Shown piece by piece: positions 45,199 through 55,157 of a stretch of DNA of 64,000 nucleotides; within the stretch, counting starts at the first letter, position 1; every line of letters begins with the position of its first letter. The stretch spans positions 1-64,000 of the forward strand of contig JAFQZQ010000019.1 of NCBI GenBank assembly GCA_017405845.1, written 5' to 3'. The notes beneath the pieces were generated by a model. That model saw only the letters and a list, made by a program, of their open reading frames with translations. It did not search any database and was not told the DNA's origin. The DNA comes from Mogibacterium sp. (GTDB lineage: Bacteria > Bacillota > Clostridia > Peptostreptococcales > Anaerovoracaceae). The position numbers were made by a program, and so were the translations under genes.

Positions 45199-45825
45199 AT
45201 GAAAAAGATCATCAATGGAAAGACCATACTCACTGCACCGTTTACAGAGGAAGACATACGCACTCTGCATGCGGGAGATGTGATCTACATAGACGGAGAG
45301 ATAGTCACAGGCCGTGACGACGTTCATATACGCGTCATCAAGGAAGGCATGACGCTTCCTGTTGACATACGCGGAATGGCACTCATGCATGCCGGTCCAA
45401 TAGTCGCCGGTACTGATGAAGGCCGGTTCAGAGTGATAGCTATCGGACCTACAACATCAATGCGTATGGAAAAGCTCGAATATGATTTCATAAAACAGAC
45501 AGGTGTCCGGCTGATCATAGGCAAAGGCGGCATGGGAAGCCGTACAGCTGAAGCCTGCCGTGAATTCGGCGCGGTACACTGCGTGCTCCCGGCTGGAAAT
45601 GCCGTAGTTACTGCATCATGCGTTGAAGAGATCACCGGAGCAGAATGGCTTGACCTCGGCATGGCTGAAGCTCTTTGGCGCATGCGGGTCAAAGGTCTGG
45701 GTCCGCTCATAGTCACGATAGACAGCAGCGGCAGAAATCTTTTTGAAGAGAAGAAGCAGGAATACAAGAAACGGAGAGACGAACAAATAGAAGAAATCAG
45801 CAGAAGATTGGGACCTCTTCTGTAA
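45199..45825 (+). CDS. ttdB: L(+)-tartrate dehydratase / fumarase class I, beta subunit
   Basis: 208 residues, matching TtdB: AGDVIYIDGEIVTGRDDVHI, MHAGPIV, IGPTTSMRMEKLEYDFI, IIGKGGMGSRT and DLGMAEALWRMRVKGLGPLI. It pairs with the alpha subunit 17 bp upstream. The intergenic SD is AAGG. The charged C-terminal helix matches the family. A bidirectional terminator follows. Confidence 0.88.
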   Translation: MKKIINGKTILTAPFTEEDIRTLHAGDVIYIDGEIVTGRDDVHIRVIKEGMTLPVDIRGMALMHAGPIVAGTDEGRFRVIAIGPTTSMRMEKLEYDFIKQTGVRLIIGKGGMGSRTAEACREFGAVHCVLPAGNAVVTASCVEEITGAEWLDLGMAEALWRMRVKGLGPLIVTIDSSGRNLFEEKKQEYKKRRDEQIEEISRRLGPLL

Positions 45826-45830
45826 AAGAA

Positions 45831-45864
45831 AAACGGTATGATGCAGTTGCATCATACCGTTTTT
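45831..45864. terminator. Bidirectional terminator between ttdB and argH
   Basis: A long inverted repeat, AAACGGTATGATG / CATCATACCGTTT with a 6-nt loop, flanked by A and T runs on both sides. It touches the argH stop codon. Confidence 0.92.
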
Positions 45865-47244
45865 TTACTTTTCTATGATCTTTCTGATGTATTCTATCTG
45901 TTTTCTTACAGATTCCGGACTTGTACCGCCGGCGGAATTTCGTTTCTCCATGCAGGTCCTAAGATCCAGTCTCTGATAAATATCATCTTCTATCAGATCC
46001 GAGAACATTCTGAACTCATCGAGCGGAAGTTCCTCAAGCGCGCAGCCTCTTCCCAGGCAGTACGACACAATCTTTCCGGAAATATTATATGCATCCCTGA
46101 AAGGCATTCCCTTTACTACCAGGTAATCAGCCATATCGGTCGCATTGATATATCCCTTCTTCGCAGACTCGTACATGCTCTCCGCGTTGACTTCCATTAC
46201 ATCGACTATCTCAACGAAGGCCTCGATACAGAGCTTAACTGTTTCTACAGCGTCGAAAAGCGGTTCCTTGTCTTCCTGGATGTCCTTGTTATATGCAAGC
46301 GGCATGCCTTTGAGAGTCGTGAGTATCGACATCAGGTCGCCGTATACCCTGCCTGTCTTTCCGCGGCAGAGCTCTGCCACGTCAGGGTTCTTTTTCTGCG
46401 GCATGATCGAGGATCCGGTCGTGTATTCGTCAGGCAGATGCACGAAACTGAATTCCGATGTCGCCCACATAACGATTTCTTCCGACAGACGCGAGATGTG
46501 CATCATTATGATCGCCAGAGCCGATATGAGCTCCACGAAGTGATCTCTGTCGGAGACCGCGTCCATGCTGTTCATGGCTATGCCTGTGAAGCCGAGCAGG
46601 CCCGCCTCATACTCCCTGTCGATGTCGAATGTGGTTCCGGCAAGAGCGCATGCTCCGATAGGAGACCTTTCGAGCATCCTTTTTTTGCAGTCGTCAAGCC
46701 TGCTTATGTCTCTTTCACACATCATGGCATATGCCATCAGATGCTGTCCGAAGGATACAGGCTGCGCATGCTGCATATGAGTGTATCCCGGCAGTATGAC
46801 TCCGGTATTCTTCTCAGCTTTATCGGCAAGCACCCTCAGCAGGTCGCATAAAAGCTCTCTGACGCTGTCAGCCTCTTCTATGCAGTACAGTTTAGTATCG
46901 AGTGCCACCTGATCGTTTCGGCTCCTCGCAGTGTGGAGCATCTTTCCGGTGTCACCTATTCTTTCGGTAAGCACCTGCTCCACGAACATGTGGATGTCTT
47001 CAGCTGTCAGATCGATCTCAAGGGCACCTGAAGTGATATCTCTTTCGATGCCTGTCAGCCCTTCGATCAGGGCATCCGCCTCCTGCTGTGTGATGATGCC
47101 CTGTTTAGCCATCATCTTCGCATGAGCGATGCTGCCTGCGATGTCCCTTTTATAAAGTCTCTTGTCAACGCCTATGGAGGAGTTGATCTCATCTACCAGA
47201 TTTGCAGTTGTACCGGCAGTCCTGCCTGCCCAAAGTTTTTCCAT
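45865..47244 (-). CDS. argH: Argininosuccinate lyase
   Basis: 459 residues. It cleaves argininosuccinate to arginine and fumarate, the last step of the pathway. Fumarase/lyase superfamily signature GSSIMPQKKNPD near residue 280; also AGTTFDIDREYEA and HTARSRNDQVALD. It is the last gene of the arginine operon, 7 bp after argG. The fumarate by-product could enter the ttdAB/malic enzyme route next door, an inference from gene order. Confidence 0.95.
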   Translation of the reverse strand: MEKLWAGRTAGTTANLVDEINSSIGVDKRLYKRDIAGSIAHAKMMAKQGIITQQEADALIEGLTGIERDITSGALEIDLTAEDIHMFVEQVLTERIGDTGKMLHTARSRNDQVALDTKLYCIEEADSVRELLCDLLRVLADKAEKNTGVILPGYTHMQHAQPVSFGQHLMAYAMMCERDISRLDDCKKRMLERSPIGACALAGTTFDIDREYEAGLLGFTGIAMNSMDAVSDRDHFVELISALAIIMMHISRLSEEIVMWATSEFSFVHLPDEYTTGSSIMPQKKNPDVAELCRGKTGRVYGDLMSILTTLKGMPLAYNKDIQEDKEPLFDAVETVKLCIEAFVEIVDVMEVNAESMYESAKKGYINATDMADYLVVKGMPFRDAYNISGKIVSYCLGRGCALEELPLDEFRMFSDLIEDDIYQRLDLRTCMEKRNSAGGTSPESVRKQIEYIRKIIEK

Positions 47245-47251
47245 AGTCTTA

Positions 47252-48508
47252 TCAGTCTCTCTTTATTGGATGCGAAATATCTGAAGGATCATGCACAGTC
47301 TTCTCCCTCATTGCAAGTACTGTGGTCGGGAGTCCCCATGCATTGATGAAACCTGCAGCCTGGCCCTGGTCGTAATCGCTTTCGCCGAATGATGCGAGCG
47401 ACTCAGAGTAGAGCGAGTATGGAGATGTGACTCCTGCAGGAATGATGTTCCCCTTGTACAGTTTGAGCTTTACTTCACCCGTAACGTTCTTGTTGGCAAC
47501 GTCTGCGAATGCTGTGAGCGCCTCCTGCATCGGTGAGAACCACTTTCCATTATACAGCATGTCAGCAAAGTCTACAGCCAGTTTCTGCTTGAGATGCATG
47601 GTATCTTTGTCTACTGTTATGGTCTCGAGCTGGAAGTGTGCGGCATAGAGAATCGACCCGCCCGGAGTCTCGTAAACGCCATGGCTCTTCATACCGATGA
47701 GTCTGTTCTCAACCAGATTGAGTATGCCGATTCCGTTCTTGCCTCCGATCTCATTCAGCTTCTCGATGATAAGGCTTGCTTTCATCTTCTCTCCGTTGAC
47801 AGCAACCGGAGCGCCTGCCTCAAATTCTATTGTGACATATTCCGGTTCATCCGGTGCCTGCAGAGGGGAAACTCCCAGTTCAAGGAAGCCTTCCTTCTCA
47901 TACTGAGGCTCAAGCGACGGATCTTCAAGATCGAGTCCTTCATGGCTCAGATGCCAGATGTTTTTATCCTTTGAGTAATTGGTTTCTCTTGAGATCTTCA
48001 GCGGAACATTATGAGCTTCTGCATAATCGATCTCTTCGTCCCTTGACTTGATGTCCCACTCTCTCCATGGAGCGATGACCTTCATGCCAGGTGCCCATCT
48101 TTTAACGGCCAGTTCGAACCTTACCTGGTCGTTGCCCTTGCCCGTGCACCCGTGGCAGACAGCGTCAGCGCCTTCTTCAAGAGCGATCTGAGCAAGCTTC
48201 TTTCCGATGATCGGACGGGCGAACGCAGTACCGAGCAGGTAGCCTTCGTATGTTGCATCCATCTTGAGTGAAGGGATGATTACGTCATCAACCATTTCAT
48301 CGACCAGATCTGCAACTATCAGCTTGCTTGCGCCTGTCTTGATAGCCTTTTCTTCGAGACCATCGAGTTCGTCGTTCTGTCCTACATTACCGCAAACAGC
48401 AATTATTTCAGGGTCATTGTAATTTTCCTTCAGCCAAGGAATTATTATCGATGTATCCAAGCCGCCTGAGTACGCAAGTACGATTTTCTTGATTTCTTTG
48501 TTTTCCAT
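47252..48508 (-). CDS. argG: Argininosuccinate synthase
   Basis: 418 residues. The PP-loop [16 protein letters not shown] near residue 12, [16 protein letters not shown] and [18 protein letters not shown] are diagnostic. It joins citrulline and aspartate using ATP. The product belongs to the longer, Firmicutes-common form. AAAGGGG precedes the ATG. Gap to argD is 51 bp, the longest inside the arg gene block. Confidence 0.95.
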   Translation of the reverse strand: MENKEIKKIVLAYSGGLDTSIIIPWLKENYNDPEIIAVCGNVGQNDELDGLEEKAIKTGASKLIVADLVDEMVDDVIIPSLKMDATYEGYLLGTAFARPIIGKKLAQIALEEGADAVCHGCTGKGNDQVRFELAVKRWAPGMKVIAPWREWDIKSRDEEIDYAEAHNVPLKISRETNYSKDKNIWHLSHEGLDLEDPSLEPQYEKEGFLELGVSPLQAPDEPEYVTIEFEAGAPVAVNGEKMKASLIIEKLNEIGGKNGIGILNLVENRLIGMKSHGVYETPGGSILYAAHFQLETITVDKDTMHLKQKLAVDFADMLYNGKWFSPMQEALTAFADVANKNVTGEVKLKLYKGNIIPAGVTSPYSLYSESLASFGESDYDQGQAAGFINAWGLPTTVLAMREKTVHDPSDISHPIKRD

Positions 48509-48559
48509 TTCTTTACCCCTTTTCTATATTCCCGGATCAAAGTGGTTTTATCATTTTAT

Positions 48560-49732
48560 TCAGTCAAGCACTTTGCGAATAGCATCAAGTGCGCGGTCCA
48601 TCTCTTCTTCGCTGATGGTGAGCGGTGGCAGAAGCCTGAGTCTACTGCCGGCCGGTATGGCCAAAACACCTTCTTCCATCAATTTTGCGACCGCTTCACC
48701 TCCGGTCATGCCATCAAGATCAATACCTATCATCAGTCCCAGCCCGTCAAGGCCTGTGACCTTTTTCATCTTCATCAGTTCGGTCCTGAAATACTCCGAT
48801 TTCGAGTTGACTGAATCAAGAAATGCTTTATCAAGAGTGTCGAGCACCACGCAGCCTCCTGCACATGCGACCGGATTCATTCCGAATGTGGAGCCGTGAT
48901 CTCCCGGCATCAGCACATCGCATGTCTTAGGGCCGCAGATTATGCCGCCTATCGGCAATCCTGCTCCGATGCCCTTGGCGAATGAGACTATGTCAGGTTT
49001 TATACCGTATTGCTCAAAAGCGAAAAGCGTTCCGCTTCTGCCTATGCCTACCTGCACCTCATCGTCTATGAACAGGATGTCCCTGCTCTCGCAGAGTTCA
49101 GCCGCCTTGTTTACAAATTCTTTATCAAGGGCATGGACTCCGCCCTCGCCCTGCACCAGCTCCATCAGGAAAGCACATGGGTCGTATTGATCGACAAGCT
49201 TCTCAAGAGCCTCGGCGTCATCTACCTCGGCATGTACAAAGCCCGGTACGAGCGGTGCAAATACTTCCTGCGCCTCGGCCAGCCCTGTTGCAGTAACAGT
49301 CGCCAGCGTTCTGCCGTGGAACGATTTTTTGAGAGATATTATCGTATTCTTTTTATGGTCTGCGAGTGTGTTGCCGTACTTTCTGGCGGTTTTTATCGCC
49401 GCTTCGTTTGCCTCTCCGCCCGAATTGGCGAACCACACCTTGCACAGTCCGCTTCTGGTCACAAGCTTTTCCGCGAGCAGCGGTCCCGGCTCTGAGTAGT
49501 ACAGATTTGACGTGTGCTGCACTTTCTTCAGCTGTTCCGTCACGGCCTCGAGCCAGGCTTCATTCTGATAGCCCAGTGAGTTTGCCGCATAGCCGCTGCA
49601 CAGGTCCACATACTCCTTGCCATTAACATCTGTGACGATCGCACCGCAGGCGTGATCGACCACAACATCATAGCGGTTATATGTGTGGACTATGTACTTC
49701 GCGTCCAGCTCTTTAATTTGGCTGCGATCCAT
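48560..49732 (-). CDS. argD: Acetylornithine aminotransferase
   Basis: 390 residues from the ATG overlapping the argB stop (TGATG); a GTG one codon earlier is possible. PLP class III aminotransferase: LCSGYAANSLGYQN, FANSGGEANEAAIKTARKYG, DEVQVGIGRSG and the Schiff-base lysine in VSFAKGIGAGLPIGG. It transaminates N-acetylglutamate semialdehyde. Succinyl-DAP activity is possible, as for many ArgD. Confidence 0.93.
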   Translation of the reverse strand: MDRSQIKELDAKYIVHTYNRYDVVVDHACGAIVTDVNGKEYVDLCSGYAANSLGYQNEAWLEAVTEQLKKVQHTSNLYYSEPGPLLAEKLVTRSGLCKVWFANSGGEANEAAIKTARKYGNTLADHKKNTIISLKKSFHGRTLATVTATGLAEAQEVFAPLVPGFVHAEVDDAEALEKLVDQYDPCAFLMELVQGEGGVHALDKEFVNKAAELCESRDILFIDDEVQVGIGRSGTLFAFEQYGIKPDIVSFAKGIGAGLPIGGIICGPKTCDVLMPGDHGSTFGMNPVACAGGCVVLDTLDKAFLDSVNSKSEYFRTELMKMKKVTGLDGLGLMIGIDLDGMTGGEAVAKLMEEGVLAIPAGSRLRLLPPLTISEEEMDRALDAIRKVLD

Positions 49733-50631
49733 CACTCACTCCTCTCTCTGCTGTAATACTTTACTCCGTCCTTCATTATCACGGTGCCTACACCTCTGTC
49801 AGTGAATATCTCAAGGAGCAGGCAATGAGGAATGTTTCCGTCAAGAATGTGTACCCGGTTGACACCGCCTTCAATTGAGCGGAAGCAGTTACGCACTTTA
49901 GGGATCATTCCGCCGGTTATTATGCCTTCATCTATCAGCTTCTCCGCTTCTTCTATGAAAAGCTCCGATATGAATGATTCAGGATCATCAGGATCGGTGC
50001 ATACTCCCGGGGCATCCGTGAGGTATGCAAGCTTGTCAGCTTTCAGAGCTTTCGCGATCTCCGCGGCAGCATGGTCACCGTTAATATTGTAAGACTGACC
50101 GTTTTTATCCATGCCTATCGGATAAATGATAGGCAGGAAATCATCATTCAGAAGGTCATTGATAATTTTTGTGTCTACCTCTGTGATTTCACCGACATAG
50201 CCTATGTCTTTCATTCCCGGCTTTGCTCTTTTAACAGTTAGCAGCCTTCCGTCCTTGCCACTGATGCCGCACGCCCTTACTCCGAGCTGCTGGGCCATCG
50301 TCACAAGATCGCTGTTGACCTTTCCGAGGACCATCTCGGCCAGCTCGAGAGTATCTGCATCTGTTACTCTCAGACCGTTGATGAACTGTGGCTCAATGCC
50401 TGTCTTCCTCATCCAGCTGCTTATCTCGTTGCCTCCTCCGTGCACGATGACCGGCTTGAATCCGACAAGCTTCAGCAGAACCGCATCCTCTATCACATGC
50501 TTCTTTAATTCATTATCTATCATGGCGCTGCCGCCATACTTGATAACAATTATTTTGCGGTTGAAGCGCTGTATGTACGGGAGAGCCTCTATGAGCACAT
50601 TGGCTTTCTCCATATATTTCTCTTTTACCAT
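49732..50631 (-). CDS. argB: Acetylglutamate kinase
   Basis: 299 residues, the long class with an N-terminal helix (MVKEKYMEKANVLIEALPYI) that mediates hexamer formation and arginine feedback inhibition in other bacteria. KIIVIKYGGSAM, VHGGGNEISSWM and NINGDHAAAEIAKAL are the kinase motifs. The first ATG has GGGG 6 nt upstream. End product control by arginine is likely, judged from this N-helix. Confidence 0.93.
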   Translation of the reverse strand: MVKEKYMEKANVLIEALPYIQRFNRKIIVIKYGGSAMIDNELKKHVIEDAVLLKLVGFKPVIVHGGGNEISSWMRKTGIEPQFINGLRVTDADTLELAEMVLGKVNSDLVTMAQQLGVRACGISGKDGRLLTVKRAKPGMKDIGYVGEITEVDTKIINDLLNDDFLPIIYPIGMDKNGQSYNINGDHAAAEIAKALKADKLAYLTDAPGVCTDPDDPESFISELFIEEAEKLIDEGIITGGMIPKVRNCFRSIEGGVNRVHILDGNIPHCLLLEIFTDRGVGTVIMKDGVKYYSRERSE

Positions 50632-50644
50632 CTGGTACCCCTTT

Positions 50645-51862
50645 TTATGAACGGTACGATCCGTTTATCTTTACGTATTCATAAGTAAGATCGCATCCCC
50701 AGGCAAATGCTTCTGCATCTCCGTCGTTCAGGTTTGCTTCGACTGTGACATGCTCCTTTGAGAGCACCTCTGTCGCGAAGTCATCATCGAAAGGAATTGC
50801 AGCTGACGCCTTGCATACCAGCACCTCGCCTGCTGCGGACTTTACGCTGACATCAATATTCGATGCATCGAATTCCGCGTCTGCATAGCCTATGGCACAG
50901 AGGATACGTCCCCAGTTGGCATCTGATGCAAATACGGCCGCCTTGAAGAGTGAGGAGCAGACTATGCTCTTGCTTACGAGTCTTGCGGTCTCCTTGTCAG
51001 GTGCACCCGTAACGTGAGCTTCGAGAAGCTTTGTGCATCCCTCTCCGTCACCTGCTATCATCTTTGAAAGCTCAACACTTACCGTATGAAGCGCTTCACA
51101 GAAGCTGTCATATGCTTCTCCCGTTTCGCAGATCTCAGGGTTTCCGGCTAGACCGTTGGCTATAACTACTACCGTATCGTTTGTCGACGTATCTCCGTCA
51201 ACGCTTACCTGGTTGTAGCTGTCGGCTATCTCCTCATGAAGAGCTTTGCTTACCAGTTCCTTGCTGATCGCGCAGTCCGTAGTTATGAAGCTGAGCATTG
51301 TACCCATGTTGATGTGTATCATGCCGCTGCCCTTGGCTATTCCCCCCAGCGTGCAGACCGTGTCTCCTACCTCGAACTGCACCGCGCACTCCTTGGTGTA
51401 TGTGTCTGTTGTCATTATCGCGCGGGCTGCATCTGCAGAACCTGTATTTGAAAGTTTGCCTGCCAGTTCAGGCATGGCGTTTTCGAAAGGCTCTATCGGG
51501 AGCGATACTCCTATGACGCCGGTAGCTGCAGGCAGCACGTCATCTGCTTTTATGCCAAGGCATTCCGCAGCTATCTGTGTCGCTTTTTCTGCTATCTCCT
51601 CTCCGTCAGGAGTACATGTATTGGCGTTGCCGCTGTTGCAGAGCACGGCCTGTGCAGTGCCATCGGCAAGATGCCTTTTTGTAACAGCTATGTGAGCTGC
51701 TTTAACTTTGTTTTTCGTATAAACCGCTGCAGCGTTACCCGGCACCTCACTTACTATGAGAGCCAGATCAGGCTTGTCAGAAGTATTCTTGATGCCGCTG
51801 TATATGCCGCCTGCCTTGAATCCTGTTGCTGCAGTTACGCCGCCTTTGATTATCTTTACCAT
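50645..51862 (-). CDS. argJ: Glutamate N-acetyltransferase (ornithine acetyltransferase)
   Basis: 405 residues. A self-cleaving N-terminal nucleophile enzyme of the cyclic arginine pathway. KGSGMIHINMGTMLSFITTD holds the cleavage site; the usual Ala-Thr is Gly-Thr here, with the catalytic threonine kept. CNSGNANTCTPDG and SVDGDTSTNDTVVV are typical. No argA is needed if it is bifunctional. AGGAGGGA precedes the ATG. Confidence 0.92.
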   Translation of the reverse strand: MVKIIKGGVTAATGFKAGGIYSGIKNTSDKPDLALIVSEVPGNAAAVYTKNKVKAAHIAVTKRHLADGTAQAVLCNSGNANTCTPDGEEIAEKATQIAAECLGIKADDVLPAATGVIGVSLPIEPFENAMPELAGKLSNTGSADAARAIMTTDTYTKECAVQFEVGDTVCTLGGIAKGSGMIHINMGTMLSFITTDCAISKELVSKALHEEIADSYNQVSVDGDTSTNDTVVVIANGLAGNPEICETGEAYDSFCEALHTVSVELSKMIAGDGEGCTKLLEAHVTGAPDKETARLVSKSIVCSSLFKAAVFASDANWGRILCAIGYADAEFDASNIDVSVKSAAGEVLVCKASAAIPFDDDFATEVLSKEHVTVEANLNDGDAEAFAWGCDLTYEYVKINGSYRS

Positions 51863-51903
51863 CAGTCCCTCCTGTTTCGTCTCCGGGAAGAGTCCGCTGA
51901 CCC

Positions 51904-52833
51904 TTATACAAGTCCTGCAGTTTCCTCTGTCCCGAGCACTATATTCATATTCTGTACCGCCGCTCCCGATGCTCCCTTGCCGAGATTATCGTACGAGGCG
52001 ATAAGAAGAATCCTTTCATCATTACCGGTCACATATATCTCCATGCCGTTACTTCCCGACATCGGATTCGAGTATACCGTGCCTCCCTCAGGAGCTTCAT
52101 CGTAAACTTTGATGAGAGGCTCAGCATCATATCTCTTATGTAAAGTGTTCTTTACATCATTGATGCCGGCTCCGCTTCTGAGCATCGCTGAGTGAAGCGG
52201 TACTGTCATAACCATTCCGCTGTAGAAGTCTGCTACTACAGGGCTGAAGCACGGAGCGCTTGCAAGTCCCGTCATCTGTACCATCTCAGGCAGATGCTTG
52301 TGCGACTGTCCGAGCGCATACTGACCCGGGGAATCGAGAGCAAGTGGTCTTCCGTCGCTTTCGTATCCGGCTATCATCTTCTTGCCCCCGCCGGAGTAGC
52401 CTGTCATACAGAAGCATGTAAGCAGCGCTCCCCTGTCCAGAAGACCCGCGTCTATCAGAGGCCTTACCAAAAGTATGAAACCGCTGGCGTGGCATCCCGG
52501 ATTTGCGATCCTTGTGCTGTTGCGTATCTTCTCTCTCTGATCCGGTGTGAGCTCCGGCATCCCGTATACCCAGCCGGGATCTGTGCGGTGAGCAGTCGAC
52601 GTATCTATCAGGACCGCATCCTTCGGAGCGAGCTCAGCGATCTCCTTCGAAGCCTGATCCGGCAAACACAGTATGCTGACATCTGCCTCTTTTATCATGC
52701 TGATGCGGGCTTCGTTGTCCTTGCGCTTGTCGGGATCGATCTCAAGTATCTGTATATCGGAGCGCCCCGCGAGATATTCGTTTATTCTGAGCCCCGTAGT
52801 TCCGTGAGCTCCGTCGATAAATACTTTATGCAT
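51904..52833 (-). CDS. argC: N-acetyl-gamma-glutamyl-phosphate reductase, type 2
   Basis: 309 residues, the shorter type 2 ArgC. NAD(P)-binding start FIDGAHGTTGLRINEYL, the catalytic cysteine in IANPGCHASGFILL (about residue 117) and SHKHLPEM with the active-site histidine region. Reduces acetylglutamyl phosphate. First biosynthetic gene of the operon, following the transporter ATPase by 11 bp. A copy of the GTAAAG-N4-CTTTAC palindrome lies inside it at 52138. Confidence 0.92.
   Translation of the reverse strand: MHKVFIDGAHGTTGLRINEYLAGRSDIQILEIDPDKRKDNEARISMIKEADVSILCLPDQASKEIAELAPKDAVLIDTSTAHRTDPGWVYGMPELTPDQREKIRNSTRIANPGCHASGFILLVRPLIDAGLLDRGALLTCFCMTGYSGGGKKMIAGYESDGRPLALDSPGQYALGQSHKHLPEMVQMTGLASAPCFSPVVADFYSGMVMTVPLHSAMLRSGAGINDVKNTLHKRYDAEPLIKVYDEAPEGGTVYSNPMSGSNGMEIYVTGNDERILLIASYDNLGKGASGAAVQNMNIVLGTEETAGLV
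52138..52157. repeat. Palindrome ATGTAAAG-TGTT-CTTTACAT inside argC
   Basis: Matches in all 12 defining bases the palindromes flanking the GH2 gene (6005-6058, 7717-7770) and is fully symmetric in its outer bases. It encodes part of argC (DVKNTLHK), so it could be fortuitous. Confidence 0.6.
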
Positions 52834-52844
52834 TATTTCTCCGT

Positions 52845-53570
52845 TTAAATCAGCACCTTTGAAAGGAAGTCCTTAGTCCTATCCATCTGTGGATGATTCA
52901 GCACATCGTCAGGTGTGCCCTGCTCCACGATGTATCCGCCATCCATGAAGATCACCTTGTCTGCGACTTCCTTGGCAAATCCCATCTCGTGTGTGACGAC
53001 TATCATCGTCATTCCATCTTTAGCGAGGCTCTTCATTACATCGAGTACTTCGCCGACCATCTCAGGGTCGAGAGCCGATGTCGGCTCGTCAAAGAGCATT
53101 ACCTCAGGATCCATCGCAAGTGCTCTGGCGATAGCCACACGCTGCTGCTGTCCGCCGGAGAGGTTTCTCGGATACTCTCCTGCCTTTTCTGCGAGGCCTA
53201 CCCTCTCAAGCAGCTTCATTGCTTTTTCTTCTGACTCTTTCTTGTCAGCTTTCTTTACGTTGATCGGTCCTATTGTCAGGTTATCCAGAACCGATTTGTG
53301 CGGGAACAGGTTGAATGACTGGAATACCATGCCCATCTTCGTTCTCATTGAGTCAATATTCCCCTCATTGACGAGCTCACCGTCTACATAAATTTCGCCT
53401 GCTGTCGGCTCCTCCAGCCTGTTGATGCAGCGAAGCATAGTTGACTTTCCCGAACCTGACGGTCCGACGATGCACAGCACTTCACCTTCTTCTACGTTCT
53501 GATCGATGCCTCTGAGCACTTCATGATCGCCGAAGCTCTTGCAGAGGCCTTTTATTTCTATCATGCTCAT
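52845..53570 (-). CDS. Polar amino acid ABC transporter, ATP-binding protein
   Basis: 241 residues, GlnQ/ArtP class. [49 protein letters not shown] and [13 protein letters not shown]. The ATG overlaps the permease stop by 4 bp. Placement in an ArgR-type operon suggests arginine, ornithine or a related basic amino acid as substrate. Confidence 0.93.
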   Translation of the reverse strand: MSMIEIKGLCKSFGDHEVLRGIDQNVEEGEVLCIVGPSGSGKSTMLRCINRLEEPTAGEIYVDGELVNEGNIDSMRTKMGMVFQSFNLFPHKSVLDNLTIGPINVKKADKKESEEKAMKLLERVGLAEKAGEYPRNLSGGQQQRVAIARALAMDPEVMLFDEPTSALDPEMVGEVLDVMKSLAKDGMTMIVVTHEMGFAKEVADKVIFMDGGYIVEQGTPDDVLNHPQMDRTKDFLSKVLI

Positions 53571-54250
53571 GCTGCAGACTCCTTCCTGGCCATCTTGCGC
53601 TCATAGCCGTTAATAATCTTTGAGAGCGGAATAGTGAGTATCATGTACGCAAGCGCTACTCCTATGTATGCAGGGAATGTCTCAAATGACGATGAATTCC
53701 ACAGCTGTCCGCGGCGCAGTATCTCGACAACTCCTACATAGCCGAGTACCGAAGTCTCCTTGATGAGGGTAACAAACTCGTTGGCAAATGCAGGGAGGAT
53801 GATACGTATTGCCTGAGGTATTATGACCAGTCTCATAGCCATGCCGTGGCTCATTCCCAGAGATCTTGCTGCCTCCATCTGTCCTTTATCTATAGCCTGG
53901 ATACCGGATCTGATTACCTCGGACATGTATGCTGCCGAGTTGAATCCACAGACTATTACTGCCGGCACTACCATTCCTCCGAAGTTGTCCCACTTGAAGC
54001 CTACGCCCCAGGACTGCAGCAGCCACGGAATACCATATGCCATGATGAGAGCCTGCACCAGCATCGGTGTGCCCCTTACTACATCAATATATACTTTTGC
54101 CAATACCTGCAGGATCTTGCTTTTAGTCTGTGAACACAGTGCAAGGAGCAGTCCGAAGGCTGCTCCAATTACTATTGCTATCAGACTGACCGCTACTGTA
54201 GCGGGTATGCCCTTGCAGGCGATGAGAAAACCTTTTAGATATACACCCAT
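53567..54250 (-). CDS. Polar amino acid ABC transporter, permease
   Basis: 227 residues, HisM/ArtQ family with about five transmembrane helices and the EAA loop [34 protein letters not shown] is characteristic of polar amino-acid permeases. A single permease gene implies a homodimer. SD is AAGGGA. It lies between the binding protein and ATPase genes. Confidence 0.92.
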   Translation of the reverse strand: MGVYLKGFLIACKGIPATVAVSLIAIVIGAAFGLLLALCSQTKSKILQVLAKVYIDVVRGTPMLVQALIMAYGIPWLLQSWGVGFKWDNFGGMVVPAVIVCGFNSAAYMSEVIRSGIQAIDKGQMEAARSLGMSHGMAMRLVIIPQAIRIILPAFANEFVTLIKETSVLGYVGVVEILRRGQLWNSSSFETFPAYIGVALAYMILTIPLSKIINGYERKMARKESAA

Positions 54251-54316
54251 TTTTTCAATTCCCTTCGCCAGGTTTGTTTATTATCGCTATGCTTTCGATT
54301 CGTTTAATTAACTATT

Positions 54317-55114
54317 TTAGCTGAACCACTTTGCTACGAGTTCATCATATGTTCCGTTTGCCTTGATGTTTGCAAGACCTGCATTCAGCTTGTCGAGGAG
54401 CTCTGTGTTGCCCTTCTGAACAGCGAATGCGAACTCTTCGTGATCTCCGAACGATTCGCCAACGAACTTAGCGATATCTCCGTGGTTGTTGAGGTAAGCC
54501 TCTCCTACCGGCTTATCTACGATAACACCCTGAACCTCACCGTTCTGGAGCTGCAGATAGCAATCCGTCCACTGGTTGAGAACAACGCCTGCTGCAATCT
54601 TGCCTTCGTCCTGCATTGCCTGAACCATGTCTCCGCCTGTTGTTCCGATCTGGCTGGCGAGCTTCATGTCAGATGTAACTGCGTCGATTCCTGTAAGATC
54701 GCTGTCAGCTGTAACGAGCAGCATGAGATCGCTTTCAAAGTATGTATCACCGAAGTCTACTTTCTCTGCACGGTCACCTGCCAGCTTGTTCATGCCTGCG
54801 CAGATGATGTCGCCCTGATCGGACTGCAGTGCCGGAATGAGTGAATCGAATTCCATATTGACCCATTCAAGCTCAAGTCCCTGATCCTCTGCGATAGCTG
54901 CCATCATATCCGGGTCAAAACCGATGATAGTGTCATCGCCATCTTCTGTTGATTCAAACGGAGCAAATGTAGCTTCCGTTACTACCTTCAGTACAGCTGT
55001 CTCTTCACCTGCATCACTGCTTTCCTCCGAGCTTCCGCCGCCTCCGCAAGCGCTGAGTGCAAAAGTGAATATCATTGCAAGTGCAAGTAAGATTACTAAT
55101 GATTTCTTTTTCAT
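54317..55114 (-). CDS. Polar amino acid ABC transporter, substrate-binding lipoprotein
   Basis: 265 residues from MKKKSLVILLALAMIFTFAL; a 24-codon longer frame crosses the leader. Lipobox LSACGGGG places the Cys at residue 21 or so, followed by a Ser/Glu linker. SBP family 3 features: ATFAPFES, IIGFDPDMMAAIAED and the GTTGGDMVQAM and DKPVGEAYL ligand-binding blocks. GGAG precedes the ATG. First gene of the nine-gene arginine operon. The ligand is inferred from context. Confidence 0.92.
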   Translation of the reverse strand: MKKKSLVILLALAMIFTFALSACGGGGSSEESSDAGEETAVLKVVTEATFAPFESTEDGDDTIIGFDPDMMAAIAEDQGLELEWVNMEFDSLIPALQSDQGDIICAGMNKLAGDRAEKVDFGDTYFESDLMLLVTADSDLTGIDAVTSDMKLASQIGTTGGDMVQAMQDEGKIAAGVVLNQWTDCYLQLQNGEVQGVIVDKPVGEAYLNNHGDIAKFVGESFGDHEEFAFAVQKGNTELLDKLNAGLANIKANGTYDELVAKWFS

Positions 55115-55157
55115 GATTTGTTCTCCTTTATACAAATAATTGTTGTCTACGCGTATG

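Noticed and set aside
45616..47346. Several + strand frames of 60-340 codons in the argGH region
   Set aside because: Antisense shadows of argG and argH without start signals or motifs.
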